From assembly GCA_963808815.1 (NCBI GenBank), contig CAWEGI010000009.1, positions 47,808-111,807 of the forward strand: 64,000 bases of DNA. Reading direction: 5' to 3'. The notes under the pieces were generated by a model, which saw nothing but the letters and a program-made list of their open reading frames with translations, did no database searches and had not been told where the DNA came from. The stretch comes from DATBLE01 sp963808815. Lineage in GTDB: Bacteria > Actinomycetota > Thermoleophilia > Gaiellales > Gaiellaceae. A program made the translations under genes and the position numbers. This document shows, piece after piece, positions 38,211 through 46,794 of the stretch. Numbering within the stretch: position 1 is the stretch's first letter; every line of letters begins with the position of its first letter.

Positions 38211-38237
38211 AGGGACAGACCCGCAGGGTCTGTCCCT
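38211..38237. terminator. 12-bp perfect hairpin between glycosyltransferase and BolA genes
   Basis: AGGGACAGACCC (38211-38222), loop GCA, exact complement to 38237. Its right arm runs into the stop codon of the glycosyltransferase (38236-38238). It separates two reverse-strand units and probably ends the glycosyltransferase transcript. Confidence 0.68.
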
Positions 38238-39285
38238 ACGCACGATCGAGGACCGAGCGGAAGGCGCGGAGGTAGTCGTCCACCATCCGCTCCGGCGAGA
38301 AGTGCTGCTCCGCGTAGCGGACGAGCTCGAACGGCTCCAGGCGATCGGCTTCCTCGATCGCCGCGGCCATCAGCCGGTAGTCGTCGACGATGATCCCGCT
38401 GCGACCGTGCTCGATCACCTCGGGGACCGCCCCCCACCTGTTCGCGATCACCGGCGTCCCGCACGCCATCGACTCGATCATCACCAGGCCGAACGGCTCC
38501 TCCCACTCGATCGGGAACAAGGTTGCCCGCGCGTTCTGGAGCAGTTCGACCTTCTCGCCGTGCGTGACCTCGCCGAGATACTCGATCTCGTCCGAGAGGT
38601 GAGGCGCGACGAACTCGTCGAAGTACTGCTGCTCCAGCGGCTCACGCTTCTTGCCGGCGATCTTCAGCGGCAGGCCGGCGGAAAACGCCACGTCGATCGC
38701 GCGGTGGCAGCCCTTGTCCGCGCTCATGCGGCCGAGGAACAGCAGGTACTCGCCACGGTGCGGCTTCACCGGGTAGAGCGAGAAGTCGAGCGCGTTCGGG
38801 CAGTTCGCCACCCACGGGAAGTCCGGTTTCGGCTTTCGCTGGTTCATCGAGATCGAGATGAAGCCGATCCCCTTCGCGACCTGGGCGATCTGCTCGTAGA
38901 TCGCCCCGCCCTCGCCGTCGAGCGGCCCATGGATCGTGTGCAGCACCGGCTTCTCGATCAGGCCGCCGATCGCCGCCGCCGGGAGGCCCGAGTGGTCGTT
39001 GATCACGTCGAACTCGTCGGCGCGGGCATAGGCGGCCAGGCAGTGCTGGAGCTCGGGGAGCGTCTGACCGATCCGCTCGCTCGGCGCCGTTGGGAAGACG
39101 GCCGACAGCGTCGCCTTCGTATGCGAGTCGCCCGAAGCGAACAGCGTCACCTCGTGCCCGGCGTCGACGAGTCCGTCGGCGAGCAGCCAGACGATCCACT
39201 CGATCCCCCCGTAACCGGTGGGTGGCACCGGAAACCACACTGGGCTGATCACTGCAATGCGGAGGGGCCGATCCATACCGGTCAT
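38236..39285 (-). CDS. Glycosyltransferase family 4
   Basis: 349 residues, GT-B fold. RIAVISPVWFPVPPTGYGGIE is the N-terminal donor/acceptor start; LLFLGRMSADKGCHRAIDVA begins the second Rossmann domain; EWEEPFGLVMIESMACGTPVIA is the E-x7-E signature of GT4 that grips the nucleotide sugar. It transfers a sugar from an NDP-sugar to an unknown acceptor. The ATG overlaps the stop of the debranching enzyme (ATGA), hinting at a shared glucan or trehalose-like pathway. Confidence 0.85.
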   Translation of the reverse strand: MTGMDRPLRIAVISPVWFPVPPTGYGGIEWIVWLLADGLVDAGHEVTLFASGDSHTKATLSAVFPTAPSERIGQTLPELQHCLAAYARADEFDVINDHSGLPAAAIGGLIEKPVLHTIHGPLDGEGGAIYEQIAQVAKGIGFISISMNQRKPKPDFPWVANCPNALDFSLYPVKPHRGEYLLFLGRMSADKGCHRAIDVAFSAGLPLKIAGKKREPLEQQYFDEFVAPHLSDEIEYLGEVTHGEKVELLQNARATLFPIEWEEPFGLVMIESMACGTPVIANRWGAVPEVIEHGRSGIIVDDYRLMAAAIEEADRLEPFELVRYAEQHFSPERMVDDYLRAFRSVLDRA

Positions 39286-41348
39286 GCCCGCTCCACCACC
39301 ACGTGCCCGTCCTCGAGCCGGACGTCCCACGAGCGCCCGAACGCGGGGACCCCAGAGAGCTGGAGCGACCCGACCCAGTCGGGGAGCCCGTCGTCCACCG
39401 TCGTCTCCACGCTCTGCCGCTCATGGTCGGGCGCCAGACCGAGGAGCACCTGCAGGAGTAGCACGGGCGTGCCGGCCGCCCAGGCCTGCGGCCGTGCCGC
39501 GGTCGGGTACGCGATCGGGAAGGGAGTCGAGCCGCGCGGCAGCCCGGCGAACACCTCCGGCAGCTCGAAGTCGAAGAAGGCGGCCGCCTCGAGCATCCGC
39601 CGGACGATCCGCAGAGCCTCCTCCCGGTACCCGTAGCGCGCAAGCCCCGCCGCGATCAGGGAATTGTCGTGGGGCCAGACGGTGCCGTTGTGGTACGAGA
39701 GCGGGCTGTACCCCGCGTCTTCGGTGGACATCGTGCGGACGCCCCAGCCCGACCAGAGCGAGCCGTCGGTCAGCGCCGCGACCACCTGCTCGGCCCGCTC
39801 CGGCGGGACGATCCCGCTCCAGAGCAGGTGCCCGATGTTGGAGCACAGCGAGTCGACGCGCTCCTTCTCGGCATCGAGTGCGAGCGCGTAGTACCCGCCG
39901 CGCTCGTCGACCCAGAACGCCTCGTCGAAGCGCTGCTGTAGCTGGACGGCGTCGGCCTCGAGCCGCTCGGCGAGCTCCGGATCGTTCCAGGCCTCGCGGG
40001 CGAGCTCCGCCGCCCGCTGCTTCGCGTCGTAGACGTACCCCTGCACCTCGCAGGGTGCGATCGGCGCAGCCGCAAGCCGTCCGTCCGCGAAGCGCTGCGA
40101 GTCGCCTGAGTCCTTCCACGACTGGTTCTCGAGCCCGCGCTCCGTCCGGCGCCGGTACTCGACGAAGCCGTCGCCGTCGAGGTCGCCGTGCTCGTCGATC
40201 CACGCGAGCGCCCGGAGCGCCGGCTCGCGCAGTCTCGTCAGGAGGGCCGAGTCCCGCGTCCACCGCCACACCTCCGAGAGCAGCACGAGGAAGAGGGGGG
40301 TGGCGTCGACAGTGCCGTAGTACCGAGGGAACCAGACCTTCGCAGCCTTCCCATGCCGGACCTCGTGGACGATCTTCCCCGGCTCTGCGTCGATGGACGG
40401 GTCGTCGTCGACTGCCTGGAGGTCGGCCAGCACCTCGAGCGCGCCGCGGGCGAGTTCGGGGCCGAACAGGAGCGTCTGGTACGAGGTGATCAGCGTGTCC
40501 CGGCCGAAGACGGTCATGAACCACGGCATGCCGGCGGCAGGCAGTCGAGTGATGCCGTGGTTGCCGCCCCGCATCCGCAGTGACGCAAGATCGGAGACCG
40601 ACCGCGCGAAGGCATGTTCGAGCGCGTCCCAGCTCGCCTCTAGCCGCGGGACGTGCAGCTGCCAGGCGGTGAGCGAGTCGTGCACACGCGCGAGCTCCTG
40701 ACCGAACCGGCCGGGGCTGACCGGGCGGGCGACCTTTCGGCGCTCTTGCGGGTTGGGGACGACGTCCGTGGTCACTTCCCAGCACGCGCGAGGGGCGAGC
40801 TCGACGCGGTAGCGCATGGTGTCGCCGTCGACCTCGCCAGGCTTGGAGAACGCCACCTGGGTTCTCGCGTTCGCCTCCGGGTCGTCGAGCACGAACTGGG
40901 CGTGCTCCCGGTCGAAGACGGGCGTCGCCGGCTCGGGGAACGGTTTGGCGCGCACCGGGTCGCCGAGTGCGAAGTCGTGCTCCTTGACCGCGAAGATGTC
41001 GGCGAAGTCGCTGGCGATCTGGATGGCGAGCTCGAACGAGACCGGCCCCGGGGTGACGTTCTCGACGACGATGCGCTCCTGCATCGCGTCCGAGACGAAC
41101 CGTTCCCGGACGATCGCCACCGAATCCTGCGCAAGCCCGTCGACCGGGGCGTTGCGGAGGTAGAACGCCGCCGAGAAGTATTCGACCTTGCCGGACGAGA
41201 GCAGGAGCGGCGGCCGTCCGTTCACGGTGAGGCGGAAGCAGGACAGGAAGCGGGTGTCGCGGGCGAAGAAGCCGCCCGTCTGCTCGTAGATGTCGCCGCG
41301 CTCGTCGCAGATGCAGAACGTCGAGCCCTCGAGAATGGTCAGGGCCAT
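39282..41348 (-). CDS. Glycogen debranching enzyme-like amylo-alpha-1,6-glucosidase
   Basis: 688 residues. The N-terminal GDE_N domain (LEGSTFCICDERGDIYEQ, TGGFFARDTRFLSCFRLTV) is followed by an (alpha/alpha)6 catalytic domain with AAGMPWFMTVFGRDTLITSY, which supplies the substrate-binding tryptophan and arginine-aspartate, and GDSNDSW-like KDSGDSQRFADG. The ending SPLSYHNGTVWPHDNSLIA matches amylo-alpha-1,6-glucosidases. It removes alpha-1,6 branch residues from glucans. The ATG at 41348 gives a clean MALTILEGST start. The gene is followed by GT4. Confidence 0.85.
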   Translation of the reverse strand: MALTILEGSTFCICDERGDIYEQTGGFFARDTRFLSCFRLTVNGRPPLLLSSGKVEYFSAAFYLRNAPVDGLAQDSVAIVRERFVSDAMQERIVVENVTPGPVSFELAIQIASDFADIFAVKEHDFALGDPVRAKPFPEPATPVFDREHAQFVLDDPEANARTQVAFSKPGEVDGDTMRYRVELAPRACWEVTTDVVPNPQERRKVARPVSPGRFGQELARVHDSLTAWQLHVPRLEASWDALEHAFARSVSDLASLRMRGGNHGITRLPAAGMPWFMTVFGRDTLITSYQTLLFGPELARGALEVLADLQAVDDDPSIDAEPGKIVHEVRHGKAAKVWFPRYYGTVDATPLFLVLLSEVWRWTRDSALLTRLREPALRALAWIDEHGDLDGDGFVEYRRRTERGLENQSWKDSGDSQRFADGRLAAAPIAPCEVQGYVYDAKQRAAELAREAWNDPELAERLEADAVQLQQRFDEAFWVDERGGYYALALDAEKERVDSLCSNIGHLLWSGIVPPERAEQVVAALTDGSLWSGWGVRTMSTEDAGYSPLSYHNGTVWPHDNSLIAAGLARYGYREEALRIVRRMLEAAAFFDFELPEVFAGLPRGSTPFPIAYPTAARPQAWAAGTPVLLLQVLLGLAPDHERQSVETTVDDGLPDWVGSLQLSGVPAFGRSWDVRLEDGHVVVERA

Positions 41349-41359
41349 GTGGCCCGAGG

Positions 41360-42100
41360 CTACTGGTCGCGCAGGATGCGACCCCCGCTCGACTGCGCCA
41401 GCGCCTTGACCACGATCTCGTCGACGTTCACGTGCAGAGGGCGGGTTAGGGCGAACAGGACGCAGTCGGCGATATCGTCGGCGGTCAGGGGCTCGACGCC
41501 CTGGTAGACCGCTTTCGCCTTCTTCTCGTCGCCCTTGAACCGGACGAGCGAGAACTCGGTGCCGCCGGCGAGGCCCGGCGCGAGATCGGTGATACGGATC
41601 GGCCGGCCGAGCAGGTCTTCGCGCAGCGCGGCGCTGAACATCGACACCGCCGCCTTGACGGCGCAGTAGACGGCGGCGTTTTCGTACGCCTGCTTGCCGG
41701 CGATCGAATCCATGTTGACGATGTGCCCGCCGTCGCGGATGTGCGGGAGACAGAGGCGCGTCATCCGGATCAGCCCGCGGACGTTCGCCTCGATCATCCA
41801 CTCCTCGTCCTCCTCGTTCGAATCCCCGAAGGGGTAGCGGCCGATCGCGCCGCCGGCGTTGTTGACGAGGATGTCGAGGCCGCCGAGCGCCTCGACCGCT
41901 GCGGTGACGAACGGCTCGGCGCTGCGTGGGTCGGTGACGTCGAGCTCGTGTGCAAAATCGCCCTCGAGGCGGTCGACGCGGCGGGCGCCGACCGCGACGC
42001 GGACGCCCTCCTTCCGAAGCCGTTCGGCGATCACCTTGCCGAAGCCGCTGGAGGCTCCGGTCACGATCGCGGTCTTGCCTTCGAGAGGGATCGCCGGCAC
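41360..42100 (-). CDS. Short-chain dehydrogenase/reductase
   Basis: 246 residues. NAD(P) loop TGASSGFG (residues 14-21), NNAGGAIG, catalytic Ser in VNMDSIAGKQ and Tyr-x3-Lys in VYCAVKAAVS. RVDRLEG after VAVGARR favours NADP. The substrate is unknown. The GTG at 42100 lies 6 nt after TAGATT (42107-42112). Confidence 0.87.
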   Translation of the reverse strand: MPAIPLEGKTAIVTGASSGFGKVIAERLRKEGVRVAVGARRVDRLEGDFAHELDVTDPRSAEPFVTAAVEALGGLDILVNNAGGAIGRYPFGDSNEEDEEWMIEANVRGLIRMTRLCLPHIRDGGHIVNMDSIAGKQAYENAAVYCAVKAAVSMFSAALREDLLGRPIRITDLAPGLAGGTEFSLVRFKGDEKKAKAVYQGVEPLTADDIADCVLFALTRPLHVNVDEIVVKALAQSSGGRILRDQ

Positions 42101-42121
42101 GGCGGGAATCTACCGTCCCGC

Positions 42122-42211
42122 GATTCTCATGCGCGCCGGCGGGCTTCGCCCGGCGCCGCTGCGGCCCCGATTCTCATGCGCGCCGGCGGGCTTCGCCCGG
42201 CGGCGCTGCGG
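42122..42211. repeat. Two 43-bp direct repeats with internal hairpins
   Basis: Copies at 42122-42164 and 42169-42211 differ by one base (position 35 of the unit), with CCCC between. Each unit contains the stem CGGGC-TTC-GCCCG in a GC-rich palindrome. The right copy overlaps the C-terminal codons of the CDF gene; the left lies in the gap before the SDR promoter. This resembles a REP-like intergenic repeat doubling as a terminator. Confidence 0.65.
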
Positions 42212-43121
42212 ACAGCGGCGCGCGACGGCGGTACGTCGGCCCGAGCTGGACCGTGCCGGGCACGTGTTCGACCTGGAGCGTCGAGTGGTCGAGCCCGAAC
42301 CGCTCGCCCAGCATCGTCTCCAGCCCGCGGCGTACCCCATGGCAATCGGCTCCAGGCGCGACGAGCACGTGCGCAGAGAGCACGGGAAAGCCGCTCGTCA
42401 GCGTCCAGACGTGCAGGTCGTGTACCTCGCGGACCTCAGGCACAGCCACGATCGCCTGCGCGACCTCGTCCGGATCGATGTCGCCGGGAGACGCCTCCAG
42501 GAAGATGCGCGTCGACTCGCGGATGAGCCCGTACGCCGCCCAGAACATCAGCGCAGCGACGACCAGGCCTGCGATCGGGTCGGCCCGGTCCCAGCCTGTG
42601 AGCAGCACGACCAGGCCGGCGATCGCGGTGCCGACGAACGCGAGCAGGTCGGTGGCCACGTGCAGGAACGCGCCGCGCACGTTCAGGCTCTCCCGACTCG
42701 CGCGCGAGAGCAGCCCGGTCGCGACCAGGTTCACGGCGATCGCCGCCAGCGCGACGACCAGCACGATTCCGCCCCGGACGTCGACCGGCGAAACCAGGCG
42801 GCGAATCGCCCCGTACACGATCCAGATGCCCACGAGCCCGAGCATCAGGCCGTTCGCCTGCGCCGAGAGGATCTCCAGCCGGCGGAATCCGTACGTCCAT
42901 CGCCCCTGCGCCGGCCGCGCGGCGAGGGTGGCGGCGACGACTGCGAAGCCCAGCGCGAGGACGTCGGAGACGAGGTGCCCCGCGTCCGCGAGCAGCGCGA
43001 GCGATCCGGCGACGATGCCGGTGACGATCTCGCCGACCATGAGTGCCGCGATCAGCGCCAGGGCGGCGACCAGAAGCTTCCGATCGCCCTCCAGACGGTG
43101 GTCGTGGTCGTGCGCGTGCAT
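42174..43121 (-). CDS. Cation diffusion facilitator (Zn/Co/Cd exporter)
   Basis: 315 residues, six membrane segments plus a cytoplasmic C-terminal domain. His-rich N-terminus MHAHDHDH, metal site SLALLADAGHLVSDVLAL (H-x3-D), second site GAFLHVATDLLAFVG (H-x3-D), and DLHVWTLTSGFPVLSAH in the dimerising domain fit the CzcD/ZnT group. The ATG at 43121 is 7 nt from TAGCCT (43129-43134). The last residues (PPGEARRRA) are encoded by the 43-bp repeat, so the native end may be a little earlier. Confidence 0.87.
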   Translation of the reverse strand: MHAHDHDHRLEGDRKLLVAALALIAALMVGEIVTGIVAGSLALLADAGHLVSDVLALGFAVVAATLAARPAQGRWTYGFRRLEILSAQANGLMLGLVGIWIVYGAIRRLVSPVDVRGGIVLVVALAAIAVNLVATGLLSRASRESLNVRGAFLHVATDLLAFVGTAIAGLVVLLTGWDRADPIAGLVVAALMFWAAYGLIRESTRIFLEASPGDIDPDEVAQAIVAVPEVREVHDLHVWTLTSGFPVLSAHVLVAPGADCHGVRRGLETMLGERFGLDHSTLQVEHVPGTVQLGPTYRRRAPLSAAPPGEARRRA

Positions 43122-43169
43122 CCCGGACAGGCTAACTCTGCGGCCAGAAAGCGCGTCTAAACTGCCCAA

Positions 43170-45581
43170 ATGAGCACAGCGGACGACGCGGTCCGGCCGC
43201 CCGGGCTCGCAGCGCCGGAGGAGCAACGCGCGCTGAACGACCAGTGGCGGGCGCTGCGCCGCTCCGCAACGATCGTCGCCGTCCTCTGCGCTCCCGCCGC
43301 CTTCGTGTGGCTCTGGCAGGTCGAGGATGTCTCGTTCGGGTGGACGCTCGTCGTCACCGCCCTCGCCGTCTTCGCCTTCCGCGGCCTGCTCGACCTGATC
43401 TTCTGGAGATTCATCCCGCGACCGAGCATGTTCGCCCTCGACGACGAGAAGACGCGCGAGGAGGACGTCCTCAACCGACGCCGCCACTGGTTCTGGCGCT
43501 CGATCTACCGCGTCGTCCTGTTGATCGCGATCGTCATCACGATCGTCTTCTTCGTTCAGTGGATCTTCGGAGGCGATGTCACCTGGTGGGGCACGGCCAA
43601 CTCGATTGCGACCGGGTTCTGGGACGCAATCACCAACACATCCACCTGGGCGCAGTTCATCATCCTGCCGATCTTCTTCCTCTTCAACTTCCTGATCCTG
43701 ATGGGGCCGATGATGATGATGGGCATCTCGCAGATCAAAGGCTTCGAGCCGGGCGACGCCAACTGGGGAGTCAAGCTCGAAGACGTCCGCGGCCAGGCCG
43801 AGGCGAAGGAGGAGGTGCGCCGGATCGTCAGCCTGTGGACGTCGGGTGAGGCGTTCGAGCAGGCGGGCGGACGCCGCGAGCGCGGCATCCTGTTCCACGG
43901 CGCGCCCGGCACCGGCAAGACCATGCTGGCCAAGGCGATCGCGACCGGGTTCAACTCGCCGTTCGTGACGATCCCGGGGTCGGGCTTCGCCCAGACGTTC
44001 ATCGGCGTGGACGCGCTGATCGTCAGGTACCTCGCGCGGAAGGCGAAGCGGCTGGCGGCGAAGTGGGGCGGCCAGTGCATCGTCTTCATCGACGAGATCG
44101 ACGCGGTCGGCATGCGCCGCGCGTCGCTGGGCTCGTCGATGACCCGCTCGACCACGGGGCGCTACGACGACCACTGCTTCTACGGGCCGAACGGCTCCCT
44201 CACCCCCACCGGCGACCTGATCCTCGAGACCCGCGGGTGGCGCGACCGGATGTTCGAGCAGCGAGACTCGCGGCCGAGCTCTCCGTACCCGGCCTGGTAC
44301 ACGAAGTTGGCCGGAATCGTGAACCAGGCATTCCCGGGAGGGATGATGGGCGGAACGGGCCAGCTGGCGCTCAACCAGTTGCTGGTGACGATGGACGGAA
44401 TCGACAACCCACCGTTCTGGCGCCGCTTCTGGACGAACCGGCTGAACAACTTCCTCGACGCGACGTACGTCGTGCCGCGCCGGATCGGGAACATCCCGCT
44501 CCGCAGGCCGGCACCAAGGCCCGCCAACAACCAGATCTACTTCATCGGGGCGACGAACGTGCCGCTCGAGGCGCTCGACCCGGCGCTCCAGCGCCCGGGC
44601 CGTATGGGCCGCCACGTCTGGTTCCGGACGCCGACGAAGCGCGACCGCGAGGACATCTTCAACCTCTACCTCGGCCGGGTCCAGCACGACCCGGAGCTCG
44701 ACACCGAGCGGGCCCGCGACGAGCTCGCCCGGATCACCAATGGCTACTCTCCCGCAATGGTCGAGCAGGTGTGCTCGATGGCGCTGACCCGCGCTCACCA
44801 CGACGGCCGCCGGAACTTCACTCGCGACGACATCATCGAGGCGATGACCACGGTCGAGTCGGGCACTGCGGTCGGCGTCGAGTACGTCCCTGAGGAGACA
44901 CGCGCCGTGGCCATCCACGAGGCCGGGCACGCGGCCGCTGCCCACGTGTTGCTGAAGGGCGCAGAGTCGACGCGGATCTCGATCCGCATGCGCGCCGGCT
45001 CGCTAGGGCACCACCAGGCGCTGGAGAAGGAGGAGCGCTTCAGCTCCTGGAAGAGCGAGGAAATGGCGAAGCTGGCGTGGACGCTCGGCGCGCTCGCCGC
45101 GGAGCAGGTGTTCTACGGCGAGAACGCGACCGGCGTCGGGGGTGACCTCCAGTCGGCGACCGGACGGTCGGCATGGATGGTCGGAGTGTCGGGAATGGGC
45201 CCCGACGCCATCCCCATCGACACCACGGCGCGTCGAAGCGTCGAGCGGCGCGAGGAGGACCGCGAGCGGATGGCCAAGCGGTTCGAGTCGATCGGGCTGC
45301 AGCTGATGAACCGCGCCAGCGGGGACTTCCAGCACGACTCGATCGCGGCCGTCCTCGGCGATCCGACCAAGAGGCGTCTCGCCGCCCAGATCATCGGCCA
45401 GGCGTACCTGAACGCCTACCAGCTGATCCTCCAGAACAAGGGCGCCGTCGAGAAGATCGCCGACCACCTCGTCGCCCGCAAGGAGCTGTACGGCGACGAG
45501 CTGATCGACCTGCTCAACTCGGTCGGCCTGCAGGAGCCGACGATCGACCTGAGCAAGGAGGAAACTTGGCCGACATTGTGA
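43170..45581 (+). CDS. FtsH-like membrane AAA metalloprotease with two large AAA insertions
   Basis: 803 residues. Four membrane segments (about 32-50, 57-80, 113-133, 160-184) precede the AAA module: Walker A GAPGTGKT (244-251), Walker B IVFIDEID (304-311), sensor ATN (461-463), arginine fingers in QRPGRMGR. Between Walker B and LNQLLVTMDG lie about 85 extra residues, and 45 more sit before FIGATN, absent from standard FtsH. The protease has the zinc motif HEAGH (583-587) and Asp659 (GGDLQSAT). The ATG is 6 nt from TAAACT (43158-43163). It likely degrades membrane proteins as a hexamer; two coupled genes follow. Confidence 0.85.
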   Translation: MSTADDAVRPPGLAAPEEQRALNDQWRALRRSATIVAVLCAPAAFVWLWQVEDVSFGWTLVVTALAVFAFRGLLDLIFWRFIPRPSMFALDDEKTREEDVLNRRRHWFWRSIYRVVLLIAIVITIVFFVQWIFGGDVTWWGTANSIATGFWDAITNTSTWAQFIILPIFFLFNFLILMGPMMMMGISQIKGFEPGDANWGVKLEDVRGQAEAKEEVRRIVSLWTSGEAFEQAGGRRERGILFHGAPGTGKTMLAKAIATGFNSPFVTIPGSGFAQTFIGVDALIVRYLARKAKRLAAKWGGQCIVFIDEIDAVGMRRASLGSSMTRSTTGRYDDHCFYGPNGSLTPTGDLILETRGWRDRMFEQRDSRPSSPYPAWYTKLAGIVNQAFPGGMMGGTGQLALNQLLVTMDGIDNPPFWRRFWTNRLNNFLDATYVVPRRIGNIPLRRPAPRPANNQIYFIGATNVPLEALDPALQRPGRMGRHVWFRTPTKRDREDIFNLYLGRVQHDPELDTERARDELARITNGYSPAMVEQVCSMALTRAHHDGRRNFTRDDIIEAMTTVESGTAVGVEYVPEETRAVAIHEAGHAAAAHVLLKGAESTRISIRMRAGSLGHHQALEKEERFSSWKSEEMAKLAWTLGALAAEQVFYGENATGVGGDLQSATGRSAWMVGVSGMGPDAIPIDTTARRSVERREEDRERMAKRFESIGLQLMNRASGDFQHDSIAAVLGDPTKRRLAAQIIGQAYLNAYQLILQNKGAVEKIADHLVARKELYGDELIDLLNSVGLQEPTIDLSKEETWPTL

Positions 45582-46390
45582 GCGAGCAGCCCGCTCCCCT
45601 GGCCCGGCCCAAGCCGGAGCCGTCGGTCTCGCGCCACAAGTTCGCGGTCGCGTACCTCGCGCTGGCCGCGATCGTCGGCGCCGCGGTCGGTCTCGTCGTC
45701 GTCTTTGCAAGCGACGACAGCGGCACGTCCACCAAGGGGCAGGCTTGGTCGAGCTGGAGCCCATCGACCACCGGGACGCTCGGTGTCCGCGAGATCGCCA
45801 GGCATGTGTCGAGCCAGTATCACCTCGAGAACGGCGCTCTCTTCACGGCTGTCGTGGCGGGTCCGATGCAGATCGAGTCGTCGGCGGGCCCGGTGCGGGT
45901 CTCGGCTATCCTCGTTCGCTCCGGGAAGGCCGGCGTCAGGGAGGAGCGAATCGACGTCGCATTCCCCGTCAGCGGCGTCTTCTACCAGCTGGCCGGGACC
46001 GCCCAGAACCGCTCCATCCCCGGGCAGGCGACGCTGGCCCGCGGCCAGCTCGTCCGGCGCGAAGCACTCGAGCTCGCTTTCTACACCTTCCACTCCATGC
46101 CGCAGACGGACTACGTGGTCGCGTTCATGCCCCCACCGACGGGCGTGCCACAGCAGAGCCCGCTGTTCAACCGCGCGGTCCTGCTCCCCCGCGCCGGATT
46201 CAGGCCCGAGCTACAGAGGCCCCTGAAAGACGTGCTCCCGCCGGGCGAGGTGAAGATCACGCCGAGCACCCTGACGTCGCGGCAGGCGAACGGGATCGAA
46301 GCGCTGACCGCCGGGCGAGTCTTCCACTGGGACTTCCAGCAGGCCGCCGACCAGAGCGCGCTGCTGATCCTCTCCCCCGCCACGGGCTGA
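45566..46390 (+). CDS. Single-pass membrane protein of unknown function, partner of the FtsH variant
   Basis: 274 residues. TTG at 45566 is chosen because AAGGAGG (45555-45561) precedes it; it overlaps the protease gene by 16 bases. One N-terminal membrane anchor (FAVAYLALAAIVGAAVGLVV) is followed by an extracytoplasmic domain with no recognised motif (GTLGVREIARHVSSQYHL, VRVSAILVRSGKAGVREE). Order and overlap suggest it works with the protease, as HflKC-type partners do elsewhere; that is inference. Confidence 0.68.
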   Translation: MADIVSEQPAPLARPKPEPSVSRHKFAVAYLALAAIVGAAVGLVVVFASDDSGTSTKGQAWSSWSPSTTGTLGVREIARHVSSQYHLENGALFTAVVAGPMQIESSAGPVRVSAILVRSGKAGVREERIDVAFPVSGVFYQLAGTAQNRSIPGQATLARGQLVRREALELAFYTFHSMPQTDYVVAFMPPPTGVPQQSPLFNRAVLLPRAGFRPELQRPLKDVLPPGEVKITPSTLTSRQANGIEALTAGRVFHWDFQQAADQSALLILSPATG

Positions 46391-46731
46391 GCGGCGCCGC
46401 CGAACGCGCCGCGCTCGCCCGCGCGAAGACGCGGCTCGACCGACTCGACCTCTACCCGAGCCCCGTGCGGATCGGCCGGGTGCGGATCCTCGTCTGGCCC
46501 CGGCTGTTCCGGCTCCCCTGGTTCCGCCGGTTCGACGGGTACGCCGCCTGGAACACGGTCCTGCTGCGACGGTCGGCCGACGCGGCGGGGGACGACCTCG
46601 TCACGCACGAGCTCTGCCACGTCTGGCAGATGCAGCACCGCCCGCTCCGGATGCCGCTCTCCTACCTCGGCGGGTACGCGACCAACCGATACGAGGCCGA
46701 GGCCCGGCGTGCAGTCGACGTGACCAAATAG
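46387..46731 (+). CDS. Small HExxH-type protein (possible metal-dependent peptidase fold), CTG start
   Basis: 114 residues. THELCHVWQMQHRP is a zincin HExxH motif followed by a Glu in YEAEARRAVD; the total fold is too short for a full protease and may be a DUF4157-like domain. The in-frame start region holds no ATG, GTG or TTG; CTG at 46387 overlaps the preceding stop as CTGA, the same geometry as the GTGA overlaps in this genome. It is the third gene of the FtsH-variant unit. Confidence 0.6.
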   Translation: MSGAAERAALARAKTRLDRLDLYPSPVRIGRVRILVWPRLFRLPWFRRFDGYAAWNTVLLRRSADAAGDDLVTHELCHVWQMQHRPLRMPLSYLGGYATNRYEAEARRAVDVTK

Positions 46732-46794
46732 GCCGTTCGGCCCATTGAGGGCGGGCCGCCTTCCCTCCAGAATCGCCCGCGGGAGAGAGAGACC

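Noticed and set aside
42174..44945. 923-residue reverse-strand frame spanning the CDF gene and part of the FtsH-like gene
   Set aside because: Only the last 315 residues (CDF) are real; the rest is the complement of the FtsH coding strand, typical of high-GC DNA.
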